Assembly (NCBI GenBank): GCA_023265215.1
Contig: JAHFUH010000022.1
Coordinates: 1-22,366 of the forward strand
Reading direction: 5' to 3'
Length of the DNA stretch: 22,366 bases
Source: Acidobacteriota bacterium
GTDB lineage: Bacteria > Acidobacteriota > UBA6911
Shown: positions 15,632 to 22,366 of the stretch, one piece after another
Layout of the letters: each line of letters begins with the position of its first letter
Position numbering within the stretch: position 1 is the first letter of the stretch
Notes under the pieces: model-generated
Seen by the model: the letters and a program-made list of their open reading frames with translations, nothing else
Told to the model about the DNA's origin: nothing
Databases searched by the model: none
Translations under genes and position numbers: made by a program

Positions 15632-15697
15632 TGCAATAGCAGGCAAAAGGTAATATCTCAGCTATTTGTGGAGATACCAGAGGCTCAGCGAATATAT

Positions 15698-16468
15698 TTA
15701 TCCAATGCGCACGGTCAGCATTGATATGGAACCGCCATCAATTCCTTCTACAGGGAAAGTGATGCGCTCACCCTGTTGCCAGGTCGCAGCCACATAGAGC
15801 AGAGGCAAATAGTGATCCGGTGTTGGAACGGACAAAGCTGCGTCCTGCCCCAGGCCCTCATATTGAATGAGACTCTTTAAATCGCCCGAGGACATCATTG
15901 ATTTAATATTTGTTTCGAATCGAACCGCCCAATTGAACGGTTCGGTCTGCTGTTCCCATGTATACCTGCTCAAATTGTGAATCAGATTCCCGCTGCCCAG
16001 GATCAGAATGCCTTCGGTCCGCAAAGGAGCAAGCCGCTGTCCTAATTCGAAATGAAAATACGCCGGCTGCCTTTCATCGATGCTCAGCTGAATGACCGGA
16101 ATGTCGGCATCAGGGTACAAATGCCGAAGAACAGACCACGTTCCATGATCAAGTCCCCAGGATTCGTCCATCATTACGGGCACAGGCGCCAGCAGCGACT
16201 GCAGCCGGCGGGCGAGGTCCGGATCTCCAGGTGCAGCGTATTGCACTTCGTAAAGCTGTTTCGGAAACCCGCCGAAATCGTGAATAGTCTTTGGGAATGG
16301 GTTGACGGTTACGCGCGTTCCGGAGACAAACCAATGGGCGGAAACAGATACAATGGCTTTCGGCTTTGGAATTTCCTCGCCCAGGCGTCGCCATCCTGCC
16401 GTGTAGCTGTTTTCCGCCAAAGCAAACATGGGGTTGCCGTGTCCAACATAAATTGTAGGTTGCAGCAT
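15698..16468 (-). CDS. ygiD: Class III extradiol dioxygenase, 4,5-DOPA dioxygenase family (YgiD-like)
   Basis: A cytoplasmic ring-cleaving dioxygenase relative, 256 aa, matching the usual size of about 260. Candidate metal and catalytic histidines are H10 (YVGHGNP), H45 (SVSAHWF), H108 (GLDHGTW), H164 (GNLIHNL) and H219 (PTPDHYLPL), the family pattern. The start at 16468 is chosen because homologs begin at this MLQPTIYVGHGNP segment and GAGG lies six bases upstream; the frame stays open 53 codons further but crosses a dispersed repeat. The family acts on L-DOPA in E. coli and plants; the natural substrate here could be another catechol. The gene follows the TerB-like gene by about 120 bp on the same strand. 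Confidence 0.9.
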   Translation of the reverse strand: MLQPTIYVGHGNPMFALAENSYTAGWRRLGEEIPKPKAIVSVSAHWFVSGTRVTVNPFPKTIHDFGGFPKQLYEVQYAAPGDPDLARRLQSLLAPVPVMMDESWGLDHGTWSVLRHLYPDADIPVIQLSIDERQPAYFHFELGQRLAPLRTEGILILGSGNLIHNLSRYTWEQQTEPFNWAVRFETNIKSMMSSGDLKSLIQYEGLGQDAALSVPTPDHYLPLLYVAATWQQGERITFPVEGIDGGSISMLTVRIG

Positions 16469-16518
16469 TGGAAGCCTCACAATTGAAAAAAATGCATAGC
16501 GGCGGTCTGAAAAGATTG

Positions 16519-16582
16519 AACGCGGAGAAGATCTCAAATAATTATCCGCGTTCTTCAGCGTGCTCCGCGTATTCCGCGTTCC
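16519..16582. repeat. CGCGGA-type dispersed repeat, copy 2
   Basis: AACGCGGA (16519-16526) is inverted at 16545-16552 as TCCGCGTT, followed by CTCCGCGTATTCCGCGTTCC. It sits directly behind the stop codon of the TerB-like gene and upstream of the dioxygenase start. Confidence 0.55.
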
Positions 16583-16586
16583 TTCG

Positions 16587-16949
16587 TCACTGCAGGCTTG
16601 CGATCTCGGCGGAAAGCCATTCGTCATTTAGCCCGTTGGCATCGGCAACTGCTTTGAGCAAGGACAATTCCTTTGGATGAAGCATCCCATCAGCCGGCGC
16701 AAGCGCGATCGCATCGTGCATTAAGGACTTTGCAGTTTCGCTATCCGAAAATTTTATAGGTTCGGCTTTGATGTGCGGATTTTTCAGTAGATCGTCAATA
16801 GCGTTTTCACAGAACCGTCTGTCGAAATCCAGAGCCTGTCCCAACCGGATCATGAACTCTCGTTCGTGAACATCGATAATTTGGTCTCGTCGAATGAGGA
16901 CAAGCAATCCTCTGTAATATTCGCCTCTCTCAGGCAACGGTATGCTCAT
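16587..16949 (-). CDS. TerB-like (tellurite-resistance-type) small helical protein
   Basis: A 120-aa all-helical, acidic protein. LVLIRRDQIIDVHEREFMIR and LAPADGMLHPKELSLLKAVA have the spacing of acidic residues typical of TerB-like domains (D/E pairs before paired helices), where they often bind metal. No signal peptide. Its ATG overlaps the TGA of the hydroxyacyl-CoA dehydrogenase gene as ATGA, so the two are co-translated; the Shine-Dalgarno (AGGA) is ten bases away and weak, consistent with coupling. Function is unknown. TerB-like domains are widespread and are not by themselves evidence of tellurite resistance. Confidence 0.7.
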   Translation of the reverse strand: MSIPLPERGEYYRGLLVLIRRDQIIDVHEREFMIRLGQALDFDRRFCENAIDDLLKNPHIKAEPIKFSDSETAKSLMHDAIALAPADGMLHPKELSLLKAVADANGLNDEWLSAEIASLQ

Positions 16950-17812
16950 ATTTGATGATTCCTGTAGTCATAAAAACCCCTGCCTGATTTCTTCCCCAGG
17001 TGCCCGGCGTCCACATATTTCCTGAGGAGCGGGCAGGGCCGGTATTTGGGATCGCCAAACCCTTGATAAAGCACGTCCATAATGCTCAGGCATGTGTCCA
17101 GTCCTATGAGATCCGCCAATGCAAGCGGGCCCATGGGATGATTCATCCCCAGCATCATGACATCATCAATCGCCTTGGCTGCTCCGACCCCTTCAAATAA
17201 GGCGTAAATTGCCTCATTGATCATGGGCATAAGAATTCTATTCGCTATAAAACCCGGATAGTCATTGCTTTCAACCGGGACTTTGCCGAATTGTTTTGCG
17301 AGCTTCTCGGTGTCATCGTAAGTTTGTTGAGACGTTGCCAGCCCGCGGATGATTTCCACCAGCTTCATGGCCGGGACCGGATTCATAAAATGCATGCCTA
17401 TGATTTTCTCGGACCTCCCGGTAGTGGAGGCGATGCGCGTGACGGAGATGGATGAAGTATTCGTCGCTAAAACCACCTCCGCCCCGCAGACCTTGTCCAG
17501 TTTTCTGAAGAGTTCTGCCTTAATGCCCTCATTTTCGATGACAGCCTCAACAACAAAATCAGCGCTCTCCAGGTCTTCGATATTTGAAGTGGTTTTTATT
17601 CGGCGCAGGCAGTCCCTTTTCTGATCCGCCGTCAGCTTTCCTTTGGCTGCCATCTTTTCCATGCTCGTTGAGATGCTTTCGAATCCCCGCCGCACGATAT
17701 CCTCGGAAATATCGCACAGGATGACATCGAGACCGCCCGGATATAGCGCAACCTGCGCGATTCCGCTTCCCATCTGGCCTGCCCCTGCCACACCGAGTGT
17801 TCTTACTTCCAT
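16946..17812 (-). CDS. 3-hydroxyacyl-CoA (3-hydroxybutyryl-CoA) dehydrogenase
   Basis: Oxidises 3-hydroxyacyl-CoA with NAD(P), or runs in reverse; cytoplasmic, 288 aa, near the usual 282-290. The Rossmann motif is GVAGAGQMG (7-15), the substrate segment is ATNTSSIS (116-123) and the catalytic His is H141 in IGMHFMNPVPAMKLVE with its partner E153. The C-terminal domain ends GLDTCLSIMDVLYQGFGDPKYRPCPLL, then GHLGKKSGRGFYDY, as in short-chain PaaH/Hbd enzymes. The start at 17812 has GGAGG five bases upstream; the longer open frame to 17938 crosses a repeat. No thiolase or enoyl-CoA hydratase is adjacent, so fatty-acid, polyhydroxyalkanoate and aromatic-ring routes cannot be separated. Confidence 0.93.
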   Translation of the reverse strand: MEVRTLGVAGAGQMGSGIAQVALYPGGLDVILCDISEDIVRRGFESISTSMEKMAAKGKLTADQKRDCLRRIKTTSNIEDLESADFVVEAVIENEGIKAELFRKLDKVCGAEVVLATNTSSISVTRIASTTGRSEKIIGMHFMNPVPAMKLVEIIRGLATSQQTYDDTEKLAKQFGKVPVESNDYPGFIANRILMPMINEAIYALFEGVGAAKAIDDVMMLGMNHPMGPLALADLIGLDTCLSIMDVLYQGFGDPKYRPCPLLRKYVDAGHLGKKSGRGFYDYRNHQI

Positions 17813-17864
17813 AGCAACCTCCAATATAATTGACGATTGGCGCCTTACGATTGAAGCGCGGAGG

Positions 17865-17936
17865 GGACGCGGAATTCGCGGAAGGTGTGGAAAAACGCAG
17901 ATAATTCTCGAAACTATTTCCGCGTATTCCGCGTCC
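17865..17936. repeat. CGCGGA-type dispersed repeat, inverted pair, copy 3
   Basis: GGACGCGGAATTCGCGGAA (17865-17883) and TTCCGCGTATTCCGCGTCC (17918-17936) are 19-bp inverted arms with one mismatch. The hairpin lies 14 bp past the tannase-family stop codon, so it may stabilise or end that transcript. Confidence 0.65.
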
Positions 17937-17950
17937 AATTCCAGAGGGCA

Positions 17951-19522
17951 CTATTTCCCAGGAGAGACGCAGGTGAAATTGGCGGCGTCATTGATATCGC
18001 CGCTTCCTTTATATTTGGATACCTTTGGATAGGCGCATACCGGCCGGGTTCGAGTTACTTTTCCTCCTTTTGCTCCCTCGCTATAGGAGTATGTGATTTG
18101 GTCCGGAGCCGTGCCTTTTTCGACCCATTCCTGCATGGCTTCAAAAGCCTTGAAGCTCGGACCAACAACGCAGCCGCCTGCTCCCGGTATGGAGAATAGC
18201 CTGGCAAAATCCTGCGTTTGCGCAGGCCCGCCCATGGTCTTTTCCACGCTCTTGTAATATTCCGTGACTTGTCTCGGCGGAAGAGCCAGGCTGTTCCAGG
18301 ACGAAACTATAATGAGCTTGCCGCCGGCTTTCTTCAAAGGCCTCAAGTCGGGATTGTTGCCGTCCACGTACTTGGCCGTATCCGCCATCGCTTTTTTTGT
18401 ATCTCGATCCACATCGAACTTATGGAAATCCCAGTTGGGGTCCTGAAAGACCATACCTTTGAAATAGTTGATGTTGACCGAGAAAGGCCCTCTATCAATC
18501 ATAAAATCCCAGTTTGATTCGCTTCCCCGTTCAAAGCCGCTGTATATGGGAGTGCCGTCCTTGAATTTGGCTCCAGCATAAATCTTTTTGGCCGTATCCA
18601 CTTGAGCAGCCGAGAGGCAGGAGTCGGAATCGGCGCCCTTGCATTGTATGGTCGCAGGATCGAATTTACACTTTGTTGGATCCACGATCAGACCATCCTC
18701 GAGCCCGTCGTCCTTGTCACAGGCAGCGATTGCCGCCTTGTTCAGCAAAGCAACTTTGGCGGGTGGAAGGAAGCTGGCGCCCTCCTTGCCGTCCTTAAGA
18801 GCGACCCAACTGACGTAAAGGGAGCCCGCCTGCAGGTGAGAGATGTAGAAGGCGGGATCTGCGGCGACGATTCCGTCAAAGTCATTCGGATAACGCTGGG
18901 CTTCGTTGAGTGCCTGGTTGCCGCCGTTGTGACAGCTGTTCCAGTAAGAATATTGAATCTTTTTACCGTAATACTTCTCGGCCATTGTCTTGGTTACCAC
19001 GACCATTTCATGGACGGCGCGATAGCCCCAGTCCGCCCATTTTTCGGGATGGCCTATGGCCCACTTAAATCCCTGGGTGTCACGATCCGGGTTGTCCGTG
19101 TCCACGTGCCCCGTATCGGTTCCTCCGGCCACATATCCCTGCTCCATACTTCCGGCAAGGCCGGAGGCGGTGAGTCCGCCTATAAATCCGGGATTGCCTG
19201 CGGCCAGAAATTTTCCATTCCAATTCGCCGGAGCGGGAAGCCACACTTCGATGCCGATATGGGAGTCGCTGGTCGGGGCCGAAAAAGCTTCTATTCTGCA
19301 AAAAGGTGACTTGATTGTCCGGCCCGGCACATTGCCCATGCCGCCGGTTTGAGCGGACAACGAGTCTCCCGGTTTGCCGGCTGTGACTTTCGTAATGGTT
19401 ACATTTGGAATTTTAACTGATGCCAGGCTTTCGCAGGTCTGCTGAGCTGCTGCGGGAATTGAAACGAGCGCAAAGCTGGCCAGCAAAAGGATCAACAGGA
19501 CAGGAGCTATACGGTTGTTCAT
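17951..19522 (-). CDS. Exported tannase/feruloyl esterase-family protein lacking the catalytic triad
   Basis: 523 aa with a clear signal peptide (about 1-26, VLLILLLASFALVSIPAAAQ). The body matches the tannase/FaeB alpha/beta-hydrolase family: WNGKFLAAGNPGFIGG (101-116), GYVAGGTDTGH (129-139), EAQRYPNDFDGIVAADPAF (207-225), a calcium-site-like CDKDDGLEDG, and paired cysteines. The nucleophile motif GCSxGG reads SCHNGG (196-201), so Ser is His198. The HGWADPLIPP motif reads SSWNSLALPP, so Asp is Ser411. The GMGHC motif reads GAGGC, so His is Gly450. Cys197 and Cys451, the disulfide of the CS-D-HC signature, are kept. The frame is intact with a strong GGAGG site. Ester hydrolysis by the usual mechanism is unlikely; binding of a phenolic ester or another chemistry is possible. 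Confidence 0.88.
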   Translation of the reverse strand: MNNRIAPVLLILLLASFALVSIPAAAQQTCESLASVKIPNVTITKVTAGKPGDSLSAQTGGMGNVPGRTIKSPFCRIEAFSAPTSDSHIGIEVWLPAPANWNGKFLAAGNPGFIGGLTASGLAGSMEQGYVAGGTDTGHVDTDNPDRDTQGFKWAIGHPEKWADWGYRAVHEMVVVTKTMAEKYYGKKIQYSYWNSCHNGGNQALNEAQRYPNDFDGIVAADPAFYISHLQAGSLYVSWVALKDGKEGASFLPPAKVALLNKAAIAACDKDDGLEDGLIVDPTKCKFDPATIQCKGADSDSCLSAAQVDTAKKIYAGAKFKDGTPIYSGFERGSESNWDFMIDRGPFSVNINYFKGMVFQDPNWDFHKFDVDRDTKKAMADTAKYVDGNNPDLRPLKKAGGKLIIVSSWNSLALPPRQVTEYYKSVEKTMGGPAQTQDFARLFSIPGAGGCVVGPSFKAFEAMQEWVEKGTAPDQITYSYSEGAKGGKVTRTRPVCAYPKVSKYKGSGDINDAANFTCVSPGK

Positions 19523-19600
19523 ATGCGCGCCTCCTCATAGGTTTCAGACTTCAATTGGATTATTCCCAGTATTTGCGATGCCGCGCATTATACACCTGTT

Positions 19601-19650
19601 GGACGTGGAGTACGCAGAATACGGAAAAAATGAGGACAAAATATCCGCAG
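19601..19650. repeat. CGCGGA-type dispersed repeat, diverged copy 4
   Basis: GGACGTGGAGTACGCAGAA, then TACGG and TATCCGCAG, follow the spacing of the other copies with several base changes. It occupies the gap between the tannase-family gene and the small cysteine protein gene. Confidence 0.4.
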
Positions 19651-19730
19651 GAGGTGACCGAAGAGCATTTGAAGGGGACCGAAAAGCAGGGAAACAGCGA
19701 AGCAGGAAAGCGTCCCCTGCGTGTTAAGAT

Positions 19731-19940
19731 TTAAACGAGCTTCTTCGCGCGAATCATATCGTTGGGATATAAATCCCTTGGCACTCTTTCCGGCCCCAGC
19801 TTCGAAGCCACGACATAGCGGGCGCATTTATCGAATTCGTTCCTGCAATATCGCTGTTTATACATGTCGGACAAAGCGGGCATGATGGACATCTGATCAT
19901 TAAAGAATATGCATTTGGCCAACCTTCCACATTCTGACAT
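19731..19940 (-). CDS. Small four-cysteine protein (69 aa)
   Basis: A 69-aa protein with C4, C10, C32 and C39 in a Cx5C and Cx6C pattern, an FFND block (12-15), YKQRYCRNEFDKCARY (27-42) and a conserved-looking end GPERVPRDLYPND. AGGAG lies seven bases before the ATG, which supports expression. I recall similar small proteins (CxFFND..., YC...CARY) in anaerobic and environmental bacteria, mostly unannotated. The cysteines suggest metal, Fe-S or heme-peptide binding or a redox role; none is shown. It lies 80 bp downstream of the NTF2-like gene and 208 bp upstream of the tannase-family gene on the same strand. No signal peptide. Confidence 0.75.
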   Translation of the reverse strand: MSECGRLAKCIFFNDQMSIMPALSDMYKQRYCRNEFDKCARYVVASKLGPERVPRDLYPNDMIRAKKLV

Positions 19941-20020
19941 AGGAAGACTCCTTTCTAATATCCTATATCGGTCGGCCTTGCCATAAGGATTAACAAGCGC
20001 CCAGCCAAAACCATTCGGAT

Positions 20021-22117
20021 TTATGGCAGCAGTTCTCCCGGCATTCGGCCCGTTACCGGATTTTTATAGTGGAAAGCGGGTTCGACAATTTGGGGGAACG
20101 CGTACTGTTTCGAACGAATCGGCCGGTCCGGCGGAAACTCGGTCGCAAACCGATTGGGAGAGGCCGCGCCGCCCAGTCCTTGCTGAATCCCGCCGCCGGG
20201 CATGTCACGGCCGGTTATTGGCTGATTCGGTGGGATGACTACCTTAGCCTTGGGAGGAGCTGCCGCGCCGAATCTTGCCCATCCGTTGCGGTAGGAAGCA
20301 TTGAAGATGTGGTGCAGATCCTGCACTCCAAACTTCCATTCGCCATTTTCCTTCAAAGCAGTGTTCTCATAGATGCCTCCGATCCATGAGCCCGAAGATC
20401 CGTCTGAATTACCGCCGCACTGGAACAGGCGCAGCCGCGCTTTGGCGCTGTTGCCATCTTCCGAAATGTGGATGACGGGCTGCGTGAGCTGGTGGATAGT
20501 GAAGAAATCGGGAGTCCTGCCGCCTCGCGGGCCGCGTAGGTTCAGTACCTTGCGAATGCGATCCCGTCCTACATAAACGCCAGCGCCCGTGATTTCCTTC
20601 GATCCTGTGGTCGCGAAGGTGTCGGCCATCTCGTCCCAGGCCGATTCATCAATATAATAGCCATAGGAACTATTGAGATTTTCCACTGCGTCTACGCCAA
20701 TGGCTGAATCGAGCCTGTGTTCAAGCTTCGCGACCATTGCATCCGGATTCAAATTTCCGGCTGCAGCAGGAGCTGTGCGGGATGCACTCTGCTTTACAAT
20801 TTGCACCCGCGTGACCGCGCCCGAGGGGTATTGAACAGGACGGCCGGTGACGGGATTTGCGAAGTGGAACGCCACATAGTAAATCTTCGGGTAGCTTTCA
20901 TACGCCTGCGTTGGAGGGCGGTCCGGAGGAAAGTCCTTGTTCGCCGCGGGCGCAGGTTTCGCGTCCCTGGCCCAGCCTTTGTCGTAATCGGTGGCCATGC
21001 GGGGATAGTAGTGAACGGCTTTTATTTTCCAGGCACCGTTCTGTTTGGTGAATTCATTCTCGTACGTACCTTCTTCCCATCGGGCGTACTCGCCGTTCAG
21101 TCCGAGCATGCTCAATTGGCTTGTCCGAGCGCCGGCGCTTCGTCCATCCGGCGCGATAGTAACGACTGTCGCGAGATTGATGTGATCAAACAACTCGCCA
21201 TTGCGAAGAGGTGGAGCGCCGTAAAAAACCTCCAGTGCGCGTCGGATATGAGTTTTGCCGACATATACTCCCCGTTGTCCCACTTCGAACAAACCGTCTT
21301 CCGCAAAAAGGTCCGCGACGTCGTCCCACATTTTACGGTCCATATAGTAGCCATAGCTGTGCTGAAGATTTTGCACTTCGGTCTCGTCATTCAATTGCTG
21401 TACATGCTGCGCGATCCGGGCAATACGAACTGTAGCCGGCGCGCTGGAGGGCGCAACGGGAGATTGCAGCGCGCTCTGCGGAATGGTCACCCCGACGTGG
21501 GCGGCTTCAAAATGATAGGGGATGTCCCATTTGGGTGGCGCCTTGTGTCCATATTCATCGTAGGCGCCGCTGTATTGCTGCAAAAAGCGCAACCGGCTGA
21601 TCTTCCAGACTCCATTCTCCAGCGCGTATTCGTTTTCGTAAACTCCGCCGAGCCAGGATGCGGAAGTGCCGAATTTCCCGAGCAGCGTTATTTCGTGCCA
21701 CGCACCTTTAGCCGTTTTCCCATCTGCTCCGAGCGTGAGGATAGGTTGCAGGATGAGATGCGAATTCAATTGATTGTCCGCGAGGCCCGGCGATGTGCGT
21801 CCGGCTTGCTCCATGAAATAATTACGAAGGCTTATTTTCCCCGTAATTACAGTGTTTTGGAATTGGCCGACAGCATCCTCTGTGAACAGATCGGTGAGGT
21901 CGGTCCACAAGCCAAATTCAAGATAATGGCTGTATGTATTTTGCAGCCGCTTTACCGCGCGTATGGATTCCTCCGCCCGGACACCCGCTTCGAGCCTGTC
22001 TATCCGCTGCCGTAGTCGGTTGTTTGAATCCTCACAGAATGCAGCCCGTGTGGCGATTGAAAAATTCAGGAGCGCCAGGGCGCTGATTACGCGTATTCGT
22101 TTGGACATGCGCAGCAT
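20021..22117 (-). CDS. Exported triple NTF2/SnoaL-like domain protein
   Basis: 698 aa with a signal peptide (about 1-28, IRVISALALLNFSIATRAAF). Three tandem SnoaL/NTF2-like domains lie at about 50-180, 243-372 and 473-605. Each opens with a helix of the form LQxxYxxYxxxxxWxDxxDLF and holds a His on the following strand (H120, H312, H542), then a GxYEN strand near its end. Domains 2 and 3 are each followed by a linker FPPDRPxxxxYxxPxI and FHxxNPVTGR (396-427, 661-691); domain 1 has a worn version (PPKWDIPYHFEAAHVG). Single-domain relatives act as dehydratases, isomerases or binding proteins. AGGAGG lies seven bases before the ATG at 22117; ATG at 22108 is an alternative. Periplasmic or secreted; substrate unknown, perhaps aromatic given its neighbours. 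Confidence 0.85.
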   Translation of the reverse strand: MLRMSKRIRVISALALLNFSIATRAAFCEDSNNRLRQRIDRLEAGVRAEESIRAVKRLQNTYSHYLEFGLWTDLTDLFTEDAVGQFQNTVITGKISLRNYFMEQAGRTSPGLADNQLNSHLILQPILTLGADGKTAKGAWHEITLLGKFGTSASWLGGVYENEYALENGVWKISRLRFLQQYSGAYDEYGHKAPPKWDIPYHFEAAHVGVTIPQSALQSPVAPSSAPATVRIARIAQHVQQLNDETEVQNLQHSYGYYMDRKMWDDVADLFAEDGLFEVGQRGVYVGKTHIRRALEVFYGAPPLRNGELFDHINLATVVTIAPDGRSAGARTSQLSMLGLNGEYARWEEGTYENEFTKQNGAWKIKAVHYYPRMATDYDKGWARDAKPAPAANKDFPPDRPPTQAYESYPKIYYVAFHFANPVTGRPVQYPSGAVTRVQIVKQSASRTAPAAAGNLNPDAMVAKLEHRLDSAIGVDAVENLNSSYGYYIDESAWDEMADTFATTGSKEITGAGVYVGRDRIRKVLNLRGPRGGRTPDFFTIHQLTQPVIHISEDGNSAKARLRLFQCGGNSDGSSGSWIGGIYENTALKENGEWKFGVQDLHHIFNASYRNGWARFGAAAPPKAKVVIPPNQPITGRDMPGGGIQQGLGGAASPNRFATEFPPDRPIRSKQYAFPQIVEPAFHYKNPVTGRMPGELLP

Positions 22118-22224
22118 GAATAATCCTCCTGCCCGATTGTAACTTGAAAATTATCCGGCGCTATCATTTTCCAAGACGTTAGGGCCTGGTAATGAATAAA
22201 GGTTGCATTTTGGTGCGAGCGCCG

Positions 22225-22366
22225 GGCGGGCAGATACGAGGCGTCGCGACGCAGGCGATGCGGTGTCATCGTCGAGGAGCGGCAACGAAGCAGATGCCCG
22301 CCCGAGGCCGGAACCCGAAGGGCGCATGGGGCTTGCACGGCGATCGCGGCGTTGCTCGTCGTCAAC
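22225..22366. mobile_element. Second, inverted and rearranged copy of the foldback element core (cut by window end)
   Basis: Read on the minus strand, this stretch matches 1857-2043: GTTGACGACGAGCAACGC, CATGCG, CCCTTCGGGTTC, GGGCATCTGC, GCTCCTCGACGATG, CATCGCCTGC and ATCTGCCCGC occur in the same order, with about 45 bp missing in the middle. Beyond 22225 the copies diverge and the 32-bp end of the first copy is absent; a different sequence (GGGCCTGGTAATGAATAAAG at about 22179) follows instead. No credible gene is present. Confidence 0.65.

Noticed and set aside
16587..16949. Tellurite resistance function for the TerB-like protein
   Set aside because: The domain alone does not imply it and no other ter genes are present.
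18602..19309. 235-residue + strand open frame
   Set aside because: Antisense to the well-supported tannase-family gene; no recognisable motif.
20717..22015. 432-residue + strand open frame
   Set aside because: It is antisense to the NTF2-like gene, which has a signal peptide, repeated domains and a strong ribosome-binding site; the antisense frame shows no family features.
22087..22365. 92-residue minus-strand open frame at the right edge
   Set aside because: It consists of the partial repeat copy plus the promoter region of the NTF2-like gene; similarity to the frame inside the first element reflects the repeated DNA.

Overview
The window is about 22.4 kb of a Gram-negative bacterial chromosome. 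The mix of genes suggests Acidobacteriota or a similar soil or sediment lineage: a CusCBA-type efflux system, secreted tannase-family and NTF2-like proteins, a Ser/Thr-kinase/TPR tail remnant of a type common in acidobacterial genomes, and many dispersed palindromic repeats. The taxonomic call is inference from gene families and repeat style. No rRNA, tRNA or CRISPR array was seen.

Region 1 (1-10500) is a heavy-metal (Cu/Ag-type) efflux locus. A good sigma-54 (-24/-12) promoter precedes a TolC-family outer membrane protein, a CusB-type adaptor with a fused metal-binding motif, a CusA-type RND pump and a small exported two-repeat protein, all on the + strand. Convergent to them lies an overlapping pair: an NtrC-family sigma-54 activator and an NtrB-like histidine kinase. 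The natural reading is that this pair controls the sigma-54 promoter. A 320-bp foldback element with 32-bp terminal inverted repeats sits inside the operon, between the outer membrane and adaptor genes.

Region 2 (10400-12870) holds about 1.1 kb of nested inverted repeats, then cysK with a sigma-70-like promoter and a structured leader, then a 46-codon remnant of a kinase/TPR gene.

Region 3 (12870-19940) is a minus-strand run of metabolic genes: a GlcD/D-lactate-dehydrogenase-like flavoprotein, a winged-helix plus Fe-S protein, a YgiD-like extradiol dioxygenase, a TerB-like small protein overlapping a 3-hydroxyacyl-CoA dehydrogenase, a tannase-family protein and a small four-cysteine protein. 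Short repeats built on a CGCGGA/TCCGCG unit lie in several of the gaps. The tannase-family protein keeps the fold landmarks, including the two cysteines of the CS-D-HC signature, but has lost all three catalytic residues (Ser to His, Asp to Ser, His to Gly). It looks like a conserved pseudoenzyme or a re-tooled active site.

Region 4 (20020-22366) encodes a 698-residue exported protein made of three NTF2/SnoaL-like domains with repeated linkers. The window ends inside a second, inverted and rearranged copy of the foldback element from region 1.
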